From: an uncultured Alphaproteobacteria bacterium
Lineage (GTDB): Bacteria; Pseudomonadota; Alphaproteobacteria; UBA6615
Direction of reading: 5' to 3'
DNA length: 64,000 nt
NCBI GenBank assembly: GCA_943787745.1
Contig: CALSNJ010000003.1
Location: forward strand, 186,001-250,000
Every line of letters begins with the position of its first letter. Within the stretch, counting starts at the first letter, position 1. Made by a program: the position numbers and the translations under genes. The notes under the pieces are model-generated. The model was not told the DNA's origin. It made no database searches and saw only the letters and a list, made by a program, of their open reading frames with translations. This document shows, piece after piece, positions 9,688 to 18,529 of the stretch.

Positions 9688-10532
9688 GCGAGTTGTCCCA
9701 AAATAATGGCGCTGGCCGCGACAAGGGTTGCGGCCTCTGAGAGTTGTTGTCCGGCTCCGAGAACGTCCCCGGTATAGCCACCGATTTGCTTCAGCGCGAT
9801 CCAGCCGACCACAAAGGCGGCCAGACCACCAGCCGCCAGAATGGGCACAACCCCGAACCCGGCGGGGGTGAGCAGGACCAGAACGGAAAGCGCGATGGCG
9901 AGGCCGAGACCCAGCCAGCTTGTGCCTTCTCCCGGCGTGCCGGCGTCTGCGCCCAGCCCGTCACTGCGGGCGGGAGACAGCCAGCGCATGGTGGGGGCAA
10001 AAAGCGCACGGCTCCAGGTGGTGGCCGCGATCAGGGCCGCGGCAGCGGCACCGACGTCCCATTCAGCGATGGCCGACAGAGCGGTGATCTTGGCAATCAG
10101 CACGATCGCCACGGCGACAACGCCATAGGTCCCGATGCGGCTGTCGCGCATGATCCGCAGTTTGCTGGCCTTGTCCTTGCCGCCGCCAAACCCGTCGGCG
10201 ATATCGGCCAGCCCGTCTTCGTGCAGGGCGCCGGTCAGCAGAATCATCGTGCCCACCGCCAATGTCGCGGCAACGGCTGTGGGGGTGCCGATCCATGTCA
10301 GCAGACCGAGGACAATTGCCCCGGTGCCGCCGATCCCAAAACCCACGAGCGGGAAGAGCCACATCGCCGATGCGAGATGCCCGTGCGCCGCCATCGGATC
10401 GGGGGATGTGTCCGCGTCAAACGCGTCCTCGTCGGTGAGAATTTTTTCCGCCGGGAGGCGGGTCAGAAACGCGGTCGCCAGACGAAATTGTGCCAGACGT
10501 GAGGGTTTGCTGGTTTCGGTGTTTGCATCCAT
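9684..10532 (-). CDS. cobS: Adenosylcobinamide-GDP ribazoletransferase CobS (CobV)
   Basis: Integral membrane enzyme that joins AdoCbi-GDP with alpha-ribazole (phosphate) to complete cobalamin. The 282-residue chain has the F-x-L-A-T-A-F-L-T-R-L-P opening, the H-E-D-G-L-A-D-I-A-D-G-F-G-G-G metal-binding motif, the R-I-G-T-Y-G segment and about six hydrophobic helices. The ATG at 10532 gives the normal length; a longer frame to 10787 would cross the cobT start on the other strand. It is divergent from cobT, with only 34 bp between the starts, and so probably shares a promoter region with it. Confidence 0.95.
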   Translation of the reverse strand: MDANTETSKPSRLAQFRLATAFLTRLPAEKILTDEDAFDADTSPDPMAAHGHLASAMWLFPLVGFGIGGTGAIVLGLLTWIGTPTAVAATLAVGTMILLTGALHEDGLADIADGFGGGKDKASKLRIMRDSRIGTYGVVAVAIVLIAKITALSAIAEWDVGAAAAALIAATTWSRALFAPTMRWLSPARSDGLGADAGTPGEGTSWLGLGLAIALSVLVLLTPAGFGVVPILAAGGLAAFVVGWIALKQIGGYTGDVLGAGQQLSEAATLVAASAIILGQLA

Positions 10533-10566
10533 GGCCGACTTATAGGACAACGCCCGTCTTTCGGAA

Positions 10567-11646
10567 ATGGATTGTGCGGGTCTTGAGATGAGTGATGCAG
10601 GCGGAAATGGTGCAAACGGTGCGGGGCGGGCCCAGGGTCCGGACTTTGCCGAGATACGGAAGATCATCGCTGATTTCCGGGCCCCCGACATTGATGCGGT
10701 GCTGGCAACCCGGGAACGGGACGCCAGTCTGACCAAGCCGCCGGGCTCACTGGGCCGTCTGGAGGAAATCGCCGAATGGGTTGCCATGTGGCAGGAACGT
10801 CATCCGCCCAACGTGACCCATGCACGTGTCGCGGTGTTTGCGGGTAATCACGGCGTCGCCGCGCGTGGCGTCTCGGCCTTTCCGCCCGAGGTTACTGCGC
10901 AAATGGTGCAGAACTTTGTGTCCGGTGGGGCGGCTGTGAACCAGCTCACCGAACTGGCCGATGCCGATCTGCGCGTCTACGAAATGGCGCTGGAATCTCC
11001 GACAGCCGATTTTACCGAGGGCCCGGCGCTCAGCGAAGATGACTGCGCCAAGGCTGTCGCCTACGGGATGATGTCTGTTGAAGCCGGTGTGGAATTGCTG
11101 GCTGTGGGCGAAATGGGAATCGGCAACACAACTTCGGCTGCCGCGATCTGTCACGGGCTTTATGGCGGGGACGCACAGGACTGGGTTGGCCCCGGAACTG
11201 GCGTGTCGGGTGATGCCTATGCTGCGAAAGTCGCCGCCGTGGAGGCGGGTGTCGCGGTGAATGCCGACCTGATGGGCGATCCTTTGAGTGTCTTGCGCGC
11301 GGTTGGTGGGCATGAGATTGCCGCCATGGCCGGCGCAATTATCGCGGCCCGGCTGGCTGGTGTCCCGGTTTTGCTGGACGGCTATACGAGCACGACGGCT
11401 GCGGCCGTGCTGCACGCCATTGATGAACACGCCATCGATCATTGTCTGGTCGGGCATCTCTCGGCCGAACCCGCGCACCGGATGCTGTGCGAGAAGATCG
11501 GTCAGGTGCCGCTGCTTGCGCTCGCCATGCGTCTGGGCGAAGGCTCGGGTGCCGCGCTGGCCATTCAAATCGTGCGCGCGGCGCTGGCCTGTCACAACGG
11601 TATGGCGACCTTTGAGAGCGCTGGGGTGTCGGGGAAAGCCAACTAG
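10567..11646 (+). CDS. cobT: Nicotinate-nucleotide--dimethylbenzimidazole phosphoribosyltransferase CobT
   Basis: Makes alpha-ribazole 5'-phosphate from nicotinate mononucleotide and dimethylbenzimidazole for the lower cobalamin ligand. Conserved stretches are the K-P-P-G-S-L-G-R-L-E start of the domain, A-G-N-H-G-V-A, G-E-M-G-I-G-N-T-T-S-A-A and the C-terminal R-L-G-E-G-S-G-A-A-L-A, which holds the catalytic glutamate. The protein is up to 359 residues; an alternative ATG lies at 10588. The first ~25 residues are Gly/Ala-rich and not part of the fold. It stands alone on the plus strand, divergent from cobS. Confidence 0.95.
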   Translation: MDCAGLEMSDAGGNGANGAGRAQGPDFAEIRKIIADFRAPDIDAVLATRERDASLTKPPGSLGRLEEIAEWVAMWQERHPPNVTHARVAVFAGNHGVAARGVSAFPPEVTAQMVQNFVSGGAAVNQLTELADADLRVYEMALESPTADFTEGPALSEDDCAKAVAYGMMSVEAGVELLAVGEMGIGNTTSAAAICHGLYGGDAQDWVGPGTGVSGDAYAAKVAAVEAGVAVNADLMGDPLSVLRAVGGHEIAAMAGAIIAARLAGVPVLLDGYTSTTAAAVLHAIDEHAIDHCLVGHLSAEPAHRMLCEKIGQVPLLALAMRLGEGSGAALAIQIVRAALACHNGMATFESAGVSGKAN

Positions 11647-11654
11647 CGTTCAGC

Positions 11655-12182
11655 TCAGCCGTCACAGCTTCGTGTCGGCAGGCCCGGTCCGCCGGTGCGT
11701 GTGCTCCGACGTTCGAGCAAGACGACGTCGTGCCAGACGTCATCGAGATGTCCATAGCGTTCGCGGATGCCGACCTCGCGAAAGCCGTTTTGGCCGAGAA
11801 GCGCGCGGCTGGGGGCGTTTGCGGCAATCACCTGTCCTTGCAGCATCCAGTATTCTTCGGCCTCAGACAGTTCTATCAGACGCGCCAGCAGGGCGGACCC
11901 GACCCCCTGTCGTTGTGCGTCGGCGGTGACGTAGACGCTGACCTCAGCGACCCCGGCAGCGCCTCAGGTGTCGGGAACCGGTGACAGCGCGGCAAAGCCA
12001 AGAATTTCCCCGTTCGCGCGCCGGGCGACAAGCCGTCCGAATTCCAGATGATCCGCGTTCCATGACTCCCATTTTGGCGGGCTGCTCATGAACGCGGCCA
12101 GCCCGGTCGCCAATCCCGCGCCATAGATCGAGCGGACCTGGGTCCAGTCGTTGCGGTGCATTGGTTCGATGGCGAGTGTCAT
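11655..12182 (-). pseudogene. GNAT N-acetyltransferase (phosphinothricin acetyltransferase-like), interrupted by a TGA codon
   Basis: Read from the ATG at 12182, one frame gives a complete acetyltransferase of about 175 codons, except for an in-frame TGA at 11964-11966 (codon 73). Before it come I-Y-G-A-G-L-A-T-G-x-A, W, and the G-F-A-A-L-S-P-V strand. After it the same frame resumes with A-G-V-A-E-V-S-V-Y-V and the acetyl-CoA loop Q-R-Q-G-V-G-S-A-L-L, ending with G-F-R-E-V-G. These are the motifs of the phosphinothricin/methionine sulfoximine acetyltransferase group. A CGA-to-TGA change would explain the lesion. It converges with cobT and lies downstream of the EncFtn gene on the same strand. 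Confidence 0.82.
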
Positions 12183-12277
12183 AAGCAGATTCAGCGAATT
12201 TCGCGTGGGGGGTCTCCGGTTTCCTCTGCAAATTAGCACAGCGGAGAAAAAACTATGGCAACACCAGTCGTGACCGG

Positions 12278-12583
12278 TCAGGAGGTGGCCTTGTCCTCCA
12301 GGGCAGCGATGTCGCCCTCGGTGAACAGGTATTCCTTGAGCTCCTTGTTGAAGTCATCGCTGTTGCGGCGCAGCCATTCGAGCACCATTGCGGCGTGTTC
12401 GATTTCTTCGCGCATATTGTGCAGCAGGATCGCCTTCAGCGCTTCGTCCTCGCAGTCGTCTGCGCGCTGCTGATACCAGTCCGCGGCCTCAAGCTCTTCC
12501 ATAAGCGAAACGATGGCGTGATGCTTGGACAGGGTGCTCTTGCTGAGGCGCTCGCGGGGCGCATGCAGGTTTTCACTTCCCAT
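12278..12583 (-). CDS. Encapsulated-ferritin-like protein (EncFtn), without cargo tail
   Basis: A 101-residue two-helix ferritin half closely resembling the EncFtn of Rhodospirillum rubrum as I recall it: A-I-V-S-L-M-E-E-L-E-A-A-D-W-Y-Q-Q-R-A, then A-I-L-L-H-N-M-R-E-E-I-E-H-A-A-M-V-L-E-W, then E-Y-L-F-T-E-G. E32, W36, Y37 and the E-E-x-E-H cluster (59-63) supply the ferroxidase ligands, formed between two subunits. Classical EncFtn is a decameric ferroxidase kept inside an encapsulin shell by a C-terminal targeting peptide. Here the chain ends about ten residues after the fold and no encapsulin gene is adjacent. The ATG at 12583 has an AAGGAA seven bases upstream. It lies 31 bp behind the ABC permease, so the three genes are probably one operon. 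Confidence 0.9.
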   Translation of the reverse strand: MGSENLHAPRERLSKSTLSKHHAIVSLMEELEAADWYQQRADDCEDEALKAILLHNMREEIEHAAMVLEWLRRNSDDFNKELKEYLFTEGDIAALEDKATS

Positions 12584-12614
12584 GTTCATTTCCTTTTCGG
12601 ATGGGGTGGGGGGA

Positions 12615-13439
12615 TTATTCGCCGCCCGCCAGAAGCAATCCGCGTTTGCGGGCGACGTGGAAACTCCAGAGGAACATTGCCGCGCCAAGGCCGAGATAGG
12701 CGATGTTGAGTCCGACGGCAGCTGCGAAATAGTCCCAGCGGAAAATACCGTCGAACAGCACCGCGCGCATGCCTTCGAACACGTAGACCGGTGGCATGGA
12801 GAAAGCGACCCATTGCAGCCAGACCGGCAGGACATCGACGGGGTAGTAAACAGCGCTGACCGGGATCAGAAGAAAGATGATGAACCAGGCGAGGCTTTCA
12901 CCGCCCAGACCGACGCGCAGCAGCAGCGCGGTCACGATCATTCCAACAGCCCAGCCCATCACCAGGAGCAGGAAGAAGAAGGCGAGCAAGGGCAATCCGA
13001 TGCTGAAGACGTTCCACGCGAACATGGGAATGGCGAGAAGGGCGGCCGGCAGAATGCCGATCAGCGTGCGCAGCAACGAGATCGTCATCAGGGCCGCGAC
13101 CATCTCGATGGGGCGCAAGGGACTGACGAACAATTGCCCGAGATTTCGGGAATACATTTCTTCAAGGAAGGAGAGCGTATAGCCGAGCTGGCCGCGAAAC
13201 AGGATGTCCCAGAGCAACACCCCGGTGAGCAGCACACCTGCCGCTTCGGCAACCCAGGTCGAGGTGTCGCGCAAATGGAGCGTGATGAAACCCCACATGA
13301 TCATCTGGATCGTCGGCCAGTACATCAGCTCGATGATGCGGGGCCAGGACCCGCGCAGCAGGTACCAGTAGCGGCGGACCATGGCGAAGACGCGGCGCAG
13401 TGAAAATGCCTTGATCGGAACGGGAGTTGTCACGCTCAC
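12615..13439 (-). CDS. ABC-2 type transporter permease
   Basis: A 274-residue membrane protein with about six hydrophobic segments and the ABC-2 permease layout: R-R-Y-W-Y-L-L near the N-terminus, I-I-E-L-M-Y-W-P, a cytoplasmic segment with F-L-E-E-M-Y-S-R-N-L-G-Q-L-F-V-S-P-L-R, and a late pair of helices around Y-Y-P-V-D-V-L-P. This subfamily exports drugs, lipids or polysaccharides; the substrate here is unknown. Its start overlaps the stop of the ATPase gene by four bases (ATGA), showing translational coupling. The EncFtn gene follows directly. Confidence 0.88.
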   Translation of the reverse strand: MSVTTPVPIKAFSLRRVFAMVRRYWYLLRGSWPRIIELMYWPTIQMIMWGFITLHLRDTSTWVAEAAGVLLTGVLLWDILFRGQLGYTLSFLEEMYSRNLGQLFVSPLRPIEMVAALMTISLLRTLIGILPAALLAIPMFAWNVFSIGLPLLAFFFLLLVMGWAVGMIVTALLLRVGLGGESLAWFIIFLLIPVSAVYYPVDVLPVWLQWVAFSMPPVYVFEGMRAVLFDGIFRWDYFAAAVGLNIAYLGLGAAMFLWSFHVARKRGLLLAGGE

Positions 13440-14203
13440 TGGGCGGCCTCCGCCGGAGGGGCGTTCTCGCCACCCGGTGTCCGTGCAATATCGAGGAACA
13501 CCTCTTCCAGCGTGTCCCGGCCGTAGCGACCGATCAGTTCAGCGGGCGCGCCGCGGTCGACGATCTCTCCCGCGCGCATCATCAGGACATCGTCACACAG
13601 GCGTTCGACTTCGGCCATGTTATGGCTGGCGAGCAGGATGCTGGCGCCGGTCTCGGTTCGGTAATTGTCGAGATAGCCCCGGATCCGGTCGGCCGTATCG
13701 GGGTCGAGGCTGGCGGTGGGTTCGTCCAATGCCAGGAATTCAGGATTGTTGAGCAGAGATTTGGCCAGTCCGACACGGGTTTTCTGGCCGGCCGAAAGTT
13801 TGCCCGAGGGGCGCGTGAGAAGTGGCACGAGGTCGAGGGTTTCCGCGATCTCGGCGATGCGTGTCTTTGGGTCAGGGATCTCGTAAAGCTCGGCATAGAT
13901 CGCCAGGTTTTCGGCAATCGTCAGACGGTGGGGCAGTTCCATATAGGGTGAAGAGAAGTTGATCCGCGAGAGAACACGGAACCGGTGGGCCAGCATGTCC
14001 TCGCCAAGCACCGAGATTCGGCCTGCTGTGGGCAGCAAAAGCCCCATGATCATGGCGATGGAGGTGGTTTTTCCCGCGCCATTGCCACCCAGCAATCCGA
14101 CACAGCTTCCCCGGGCAATCTCGAAGGAGATGTCATCAACCGCAGAGACCTGTCCGAAACGCTTGGTCAGATGCTCGACTTTGACGGCAGGGGTCCGCAA
14201 CAT
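13436..14203 (-). CDS. ABC transporter ATP-binding protein (ABC-2 exporter partner)
   Basis: A 255-residue nucleotide-binding subunit. It has Walker A G-G-N-G-A-G-K-T-T near residue 40, signature K-L-S-A-G-Q-K-T-R, Walker B F-L-A-L-D-E-P-T-A-S-L-D-P-D and the switch histidine in L-A-S-H-N-M. The signature has A in place of the second G (LSAGQ), common in this group. It pairs with the permease at 12615-13439. It is divergent from regB: the two starts are 37 bp apart, so redox regulation from this interval is possible but not shown. Confidence 0.92.
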   Translation of the reverse strand: MLRTPAVKVEHLTKRFGQVSAVDDISFEIARGSCVGLLGGNGAGKTTSIAMIMGLLLPTAGRISVLGEDMLAHRFRVLSRINFSSPYMELPHRLTIAENLAIYAELYEIPDPKTRIAEIAETLDLVPLLTRPSGKLSAGQKTRVGLAKSLLNNPEFLALDEPTASLDPDTADRIRGYLDNYRTETGASILLASHNMAEVERLCDDVLMMRAGEIVDRGAPAELIGRYGRDTLEEVFLDIARTPGGENAPPAEAAQ

Positions 14204-14240
14204 GGGGTTTCCATTTACAGGGTTTCATGAGACCAGATAG

Positions 14241-15584
14241 ATGATGTCCCAGACCGAACATAGGAACGGCCCCCTGCAAACTAGGCAGTCAGCCACCGCC
14301 GGACAACCGGGCTTCACGCGCCAGGTTCGGTTGCGCACGATTATCTGGATTCGATGGGTCGCGATCGCAGGGCAGTTGGCCGCTCTTCTGATCGTCCAGT
14401 TTGGGCTGGGCTGGTCGCTGCCGACCGATGCCGCGCTGAGTGCGGTGGCCGCCTCGGTCCTCATCAATGTTGTGATGATGTTTCGGCGGCCCTCTCAGGG
14501 GCGGATCGGAGAGCTGGAAGCCGCGTGTTACCTCGCTTTTGACATCCTGCAGCTTGCGGTGCTGCTCTATTTCACGGGCGGTCTGGAAAACCCCTTTGCC
14601 TTGCTCTTTCTTGGCCCCGTCACGGTTTCGGCGACGATCCTGAGCCGTGCTGCGACGGGATTGCTGAGCGCCCTTGTCGTGGTCGTGGCCACGTTTCTTG
14701 CATACGAGCATCTCCCGCTTCCCTGGTCTGATCCGGGATTGCGCTTGCCGGATTTGTATATTCTGGGACTGTGGATCGCGGTGGTTGTCGGAACGCTGTT
14801 CATAACCGGCTATATCGGCAGTGTTGCTGGTGAAGGTCGGCGGATGTCTGACGCGTTGACGGCGACCCAGCTGGCGCTTGCGCGAGAGCAACAGCTTTCG
14901 GCCGTCGGCGGTCTTGCGGCTGCGGCCGCCCATGAACTTGGCAGCCCACTCGCGACGATTGCCGTGACGGTCAAGGAGTTATCCCGGGAAATGCCGCCTG
15001 ATAACCCATTCACGGATGACATTCGTATTCTGCAGCAGGAGGTTGATCGCTGCCGGGATATCCTGACCGAAATCGGCCGTGCGCCCGAGCAGTCCGACCC
15101 CGATGATCCCTTTAACACCGGTTTGTTGTCAGATGTGGTTGCGGCGGCGGCAACACGCTACCGCAGCGAAGATATCGCGCTGGATGTTGTGGTGGCGGCC
15201 CTTGATGACAGTCCGGAGCCGGTTGTGCCGCGAAGCCCTGAATTTTTGCACGGGCTGGGAAATGTGATCCAAAACGCGGTTCAGTTCGGACAAAGTGTAG
15301 TTTCAGTTGAAGTGTCCTGGGATGAGAATGAAGCCCGGGTCGAAGTTCGCGATGATGGTCGGGGTTTTCCGCCGGGGGTTTTGGACCGGGTTGGCGAACC
15401 CTATATCTCCAACAGAGGAGATGGACATCTCGGGCTCGGGATTTTCATCGCACAGACGCTGCTGGAACGAACTGGTGCGCGGATTCGATTCTCGAATATT
15501 CGTGAGGCCGGACGTGCTACGGGTGCCGAGGTGGTGATTGTCTGGCGCCGAGATATGCTTGAGGTTACGCGTGGGAAAGGTTAG
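14241..15584 (+). CDS. regB: Redox sensor histidine kinase RegB/PrrB/ActS
   Basis: Membrane kinase of the global redox two-component system that controls respiration, cytochrome oxidases, carbon and nitrogen fixation in alphaproteobacteria. It has about six transmembrane helices (residues 35-195) with the ubiquinone-linked G-G-L-E-N-P-F motif (113-119), an A-A-A-H-E-L-G-S-P-L-A-T-I H-box with H231, the redox-active cysteine C271 in the D-R-C-R-D-I-L segment and a C-terminal HATPase domain (G-L-G-I-F-I-A near the end). Two ATGs in tandem (14241 and 14244) could start it. regA follows directly; senC, often next to regA in Rhodobacter, lies elsewhere here (46592-47215). Confidence 0.96.
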   Translation: MMSQTEHRNGPLQTRQSATAGQPGFTRQVRLRTIIWIRWVAIAGQLAALLIVQFGLGWSLPTDAALSAVAASVLINVVMMFRRPSQGRIGELEAACYLAFDILQLAVLLYFTGGLENPFALLFLGPVTVSATILSRAATGLLSALVVVVATFLAYEHLPLPWSDPGLRLPDLYILGLWIAVVVGTLFITGYIGSVAGEGRRMSDALTATQLALAREQQLSAVGGLAAAAAHELGSPLATIAVTVKELSREMPPDNPFTDDIRILQQEVDRCRDILTEIGRAPEQSDPDDPFNTGLLSDVVAAAATRYRSEDIALDVVVAALDDSPEPVVPRSPEFLHGLGNVIQNAVQFGQSVVSVEVSWDENEARVEVRDDGRGFPPGVLDRVGEPYISNRGDGHLGLGIFIAQTLLERTGARIRFSNIREAGRATGAEVVIVWRRDMLEVTRGKG

Positions 15585-15593
15585 TTGAAAACC

Positions 15594-16157
15594 ATGACGC
15601 AAGTGGAAGAACAGGGTGCCCTCGTATCCGGCGAAACGTCGCTGTTGATCGTCGATGACGAGGCAAATCTCCGCAATCAGCTCGCCAAGGCGATGGAGCG
15701 GCGCGGCTTTACGACCGAAGTTGCCGAGACCGTTGCGGAGGGCAAGCGTTCCGTGAGCGCCAATCCGCCCAAATACGCGGTGATCGATCTTCGTCTGGAT
15801 GACGGAAGCGGTCTCGAGGTGGTGGAGGCGTTGCGTGAAGCGCGCCCGGATGCACGCATCATTGTGCTCACGGGCTATGGAAACATCGCGACCGCTGTGG
15901 CGGCCGTGAAAGCCGGTGCGCTGGACTATCTGCCCAAACCCGCAGACGCCGATCAGGTTGCTGCAGCCCTTCTCTCGGACGGCGAATCCATGCCGCCGCC
16001 GCCTGAGCGGCCGATGTCGGCAGACCGGGTACGCTGGGAACATATCCAGCGTGTATATGAACAGTGTGATCGCAACGTCTCGGAGACCGCTCGCCGTTTG
16101 AACATGCATCGCCGCACCTTGCAGCGCATTCTGGCAAAGCACGCACCGCGCGAGTGA
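15594..16157 (+). CDS. regA: Redox response regulator RegA/PrrA/ActR
   Basis: Partner of RegB. The receiver domain has L-L-I-V-D-D-E near the N-terminus and the phospho-acceptor aspartate in Y-A-V-I-D-L-R-L-D-D-G (about D66), and a lysine in P-K-P-A-D-A. A short proline-rich linker (P-P-P-P) leads to a Fis-type helix-turn-helix ending N-V-S-E-T-A-R-R-L-N-M-H-R-R-T-L-Q-R-I, essentially invariant in RegA proteins. The ATG at 15594 is preferred; an in-frame TTG at 15585 directly after the regB stop is possible. The two genes are surely co-transcribed. Confidence 0.96.
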   Translation: MTQVEEQGALVSGETSLLIVDDEANLRNQLAKAMERRGFTTEVAETVAEGKRSVSANPPKYAVIDLRLDDGSGLEVVEALREARPDARIIVLTGYGNIATAVAAVKAGALDYLPKPADADQVAAALLSDGESMPPPPERPMSADRVRWEHIQRVYEQCDRNVSETARRLNMHRRTLQRILAKHAPRE

Positions 16158-16189
16158 CACCGAATCCCAACACCAAAGCTGATGGATCC

Positions 16190-17230
16190 CTGTGCCTGGC
16201 TTTCCCCGGGCGTGGTCGGGACTTGCACGTCTGGCTGGCGCCGGGTGCGGGTCCGGATAAACGGCATCGGGGTGTCTAGACTCCTCCAAGCTCTGGGCCA
16301 TTTGGCGCGACGTTTCTGGATCCGTAGCTGCGCCGCATGTTGAGGGCCTGTGTCGGCGGATGTGATTGTCAACTGTCATGCGCCACTGAAGTCGATGACG
16401 ACTGGCCTGACTTTGTTGTGGTGAACCATTCGGCGTTGAGCACTCGCGGCGCATAGTTCCGTTAAATCGTTCTTGTATCCATTCTCCCAGGGTGACCCGG
16501 GATAGATCCGGATAGGCTTGATACCGACCCTTGCCAGCCAGTCCTGCATCGCTTCCGCGACGAACGCGGGGCCATTGTCGGAACGGATATATTCTGGAGT
16601 GCCGTGGCGCAGGAGTAGCGGGTACAGGCCTCAAGGACATCTCAGCTCCCATCCTGGTGGAACCGGTTCGGCCGCTAGATGTTCGCTGCGGAGATGTACT
16701 CGTCGAGAACTGTCCGGGTCTCGTAACTCCGTCCGTCTGTCGAGCTTGGCGCTGGACACCGTCGATGCTCCAGACGTGGTTCGGATGGTCGGCCGCATGG
16801 CGTATGATCGCATTACCTTGTGGTAGAGCCGTCGGCGCTTCTTGATCACGTTGCGGCGAGGTGCTCGAAGGCCTTCTTCGCGCCAGATCCGCTCGGGACC
16901 TTCGTAGGTGCAGCTCTTCCAGCCTTCTGATGCGCGCGATGTTGCGGCTATCTTGCGACAGCCGTAGCGTCCGTATCGCTTGGCCAGCGGATCAGGGCCA
17001 ATCGCAGAGCATCGTCATCTCGCCGGGCCGGCGGTATGCACGTGAACTCGCGACAGTGCCGCTCACCCGGCTGTGTGGCCGTCTGGCGTGAACGAGCTTC
17101 TGCGCGGATGGACTCACGGCCTGACAGCCTGTTGTCGTCGAAGGCCCGGGGCTTGAGGTGGGTCGAAGCTTTCCTTGAGGATCAGCTCATCGACGCTTCA
17201 GAAGTTTGCCGCCGTCGCATCGTCTTCAGT
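16190..17230 (-). mobile_element. Degenerate IS3-family transposase remnant
   Basis: Conceptual minus-strand translation in shifting frames shows an IS3-family (IS407-like) transposase: a D-D-A-L-R-L-A-L-I-R segment and G-R-Y-G-C-R-K-I-A-A near 16930-17010, G-P-E-R-I-W-R-E-E-G-L near 16880, a H-x-N-H-V-W-S-like stretch near 16780, then T-P-E-Y-I-R-S-D-N-G-P-A-F-V near 16560-16600, P-G-S-P-W-E-N-G-Y near 16490, and E-R-F-N-G-T-M-R-R-E-C and H-x-R-P-H-like pieces near 16450-16350. Frameshifts and stops interrupt all of these, so no active enzyme is made. The ends cannot be fixed from sequence alone. It fills the gap between regA and galE, a stretch that otherwise holds no gene. Confidence 0.8.
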
Positions 17231-17261
17231 CCGCAATCATTCTCTTTCTCAAGAGCGCGTC

Positions 17262-17283
17262 AGTCTCAACGACCGTTGAGACT
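17262..17283. repeat. Perfect 9-bp inverted repeat
   Basis: AGTCTCAAC and its exact complement GTTGAGACT face each other across a GACC spacer, just beyond the upstream edge of the IS3 remnant. It could be a protein binding site, a small hairpin or debris of another element. No U-run follows, so it is not a good terminator. The rest of 17230-17540 shows no gene that I can support. Confidence 0.5.
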
Positions 17284-17543
17284 TTCCCGCAGCACCGCTC
17301 AGCCGCGCTTGCGCCGAGTGGTGCCAAATTGCAGCGCTGAGACCTGCACGCTACGGAATTCAGGCAGACTGGCTCGCATTAGCCATCGACAGCACCCTTG
17401 GCAGAGTTCTGTGCCCTTGTGCTGATCCTCATCCGAATCACAGTCTTCTCGTGCCATCAGCGATCCGCGCCGTTCGTTGCGCGGTCTAATAGTAGCGACC
17501 GCCCACGGATGTTTTGGGGGGAAGGACTGTTTCGGCGCGCACG

Positions 17544-18524
17544 CTAGGCTTCGGTTTGGCTTTGGTGCCAATCCCATGCCGTCTGGATGACGGTCTCAAG
17601 ATCGGAGTTGCGTGCCTCCCAACCGAGCCGTTCCTGGACCAGATCAGGCGCGGCCACGAGTTGCGCTGGGTCCCCGGCACGCCGAGGGGCGTCCCGATGG
17701 GGAATTGGATGGCCTGTGACTTTGCGACAGGCTGAAATGATCTCACGGACCGAATAGCCCGTCCCGGTTCCCAGATTGGCCACGAGCGATCCGGGATTGG
17801 TCTCCAGTTGGCGCAGTGCGGCGATATGGGCGTCAGCAAGATCGCAGACATGTACGTAGTCGCGAACAGCTGTGCCATCGGGTGTGTCGTAGTCATTCCC
17901 GAATACGAGGATTTCGTCACGTTGTCCGAGTGCGACCTGAAGCACCAGCGGTATCAGATGAGTCTCCGGATTATGGCGTTCTCCCAGTTCACTTGCCGGG
18001 TCTGCGCCGGCAGCGTTGAAGTATCGCAGCGCCACGTAAGCCAGGCCGCGCTGTGCCGCGCTTTCCGCAAGCATCCCTTCGATGGCAAGTTTCGTTTCGC
18101 CATAGGGATTCACGGGGGTCGTGGCGGCACTTTCAGAAATGGGGACAGTATCCGGGGTCCCGTAGACGGCGGCCGTGCTGGAGAAAACGATCTTGTCCAC
18201 CCCGGCGTTCTCCATGGTGGAGAGAAGAATCCGTGTGCCCTCGACGTTGTTGTCCCAGAAGGATTGCGGGTTGGACATCGAGCGGCTGACTTCGATCAGT
18301 CCGGCAAAATGTATGACCGCGTCGGGCTTGTGGGTTGCGAAAATCTCGTCCATGCGGCTGATGTCACGGATATCGCCTTCTTCAAAAGGCCCCCACCGCA
18401 CGGCGTCGCGGTGCCCGTTCCCCAGATTGTCGACGACAATGGGTATATGTCCGGCTGCATGCAGAGCCTTGCAGGTGTGGCTGCCGATATAGCCGGCACC
18501 GCCCGTTACCAGAATATTTGCCAT
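17544..18524 (-). CDS. galE: UDP-glucose 4-epimerase GalE
   Basis: Interconverts UDP-glucose and UDP-galactose for surface polysaccharide synthesis. The 326-residue extended SDR has the T-G-G-A-G-Y-I-G-S-H NAD-binding loop at the N-terminus, the S-S-T-A-A-V-Y-G catalytic serine segment, the N-P-Y-G-E-T-K tyrosine/lysine pair and the R-Y-F-N-A-A-G-A-D strand typical of GalE. Its start lies five bases after the stop of the glycosyltransferase gene, so the two form a minus-strand operon. Confidence 0.95.
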   Translation of the reverse strand: MANILVTGGAGYIGSHTCKALHAAGHIPIVVDNLGNGHRDAVRWGPFEEGDIRDISRMDEIFATHKPDAVIHFAGLIEVSRSMSNPQSFWDNNVEGTRILLSTMENAGVDKIVFSSTAAVYGTPDTVPISESAATTPVNPYGETKLAIEGMLAESAAQRGLAYVALRYFNAAGADPASELGERHNPETHLIPLVLQVALGQRDEILVFGNDYDTPDGTAVRDYVHVCDLADAHIAALRQLETNPGSLVANLGTGTGYSVREIISACRKVTGHPIPHRDAPRRAGDPAQLVAAPDLVQERLGWEARNSDLETVIQTAWDWHQSQTEA

Positions 18525-18529
18525 CTGCG

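Noticed and set aside
12615-14203. ABC exporter as a dedicated iron transporter
   Set aside because: The operon link to EncFtn is suggestive, but nothing in the permease or ATPase sequence shows metal specificity.
15303-16652. 449-codon minus-strand open frame across regB, regA and the IS remnant
   Set aside because: It overlaps two certain genes; only pieces of its first half resemble transposase, and these belong to the degraded IS3 element.
16190-17300. Intact insertion sequence
   Set aside because: The transposase pieces lie in several frames with stops, and no matching terminal repeats or target duplication could be defined.
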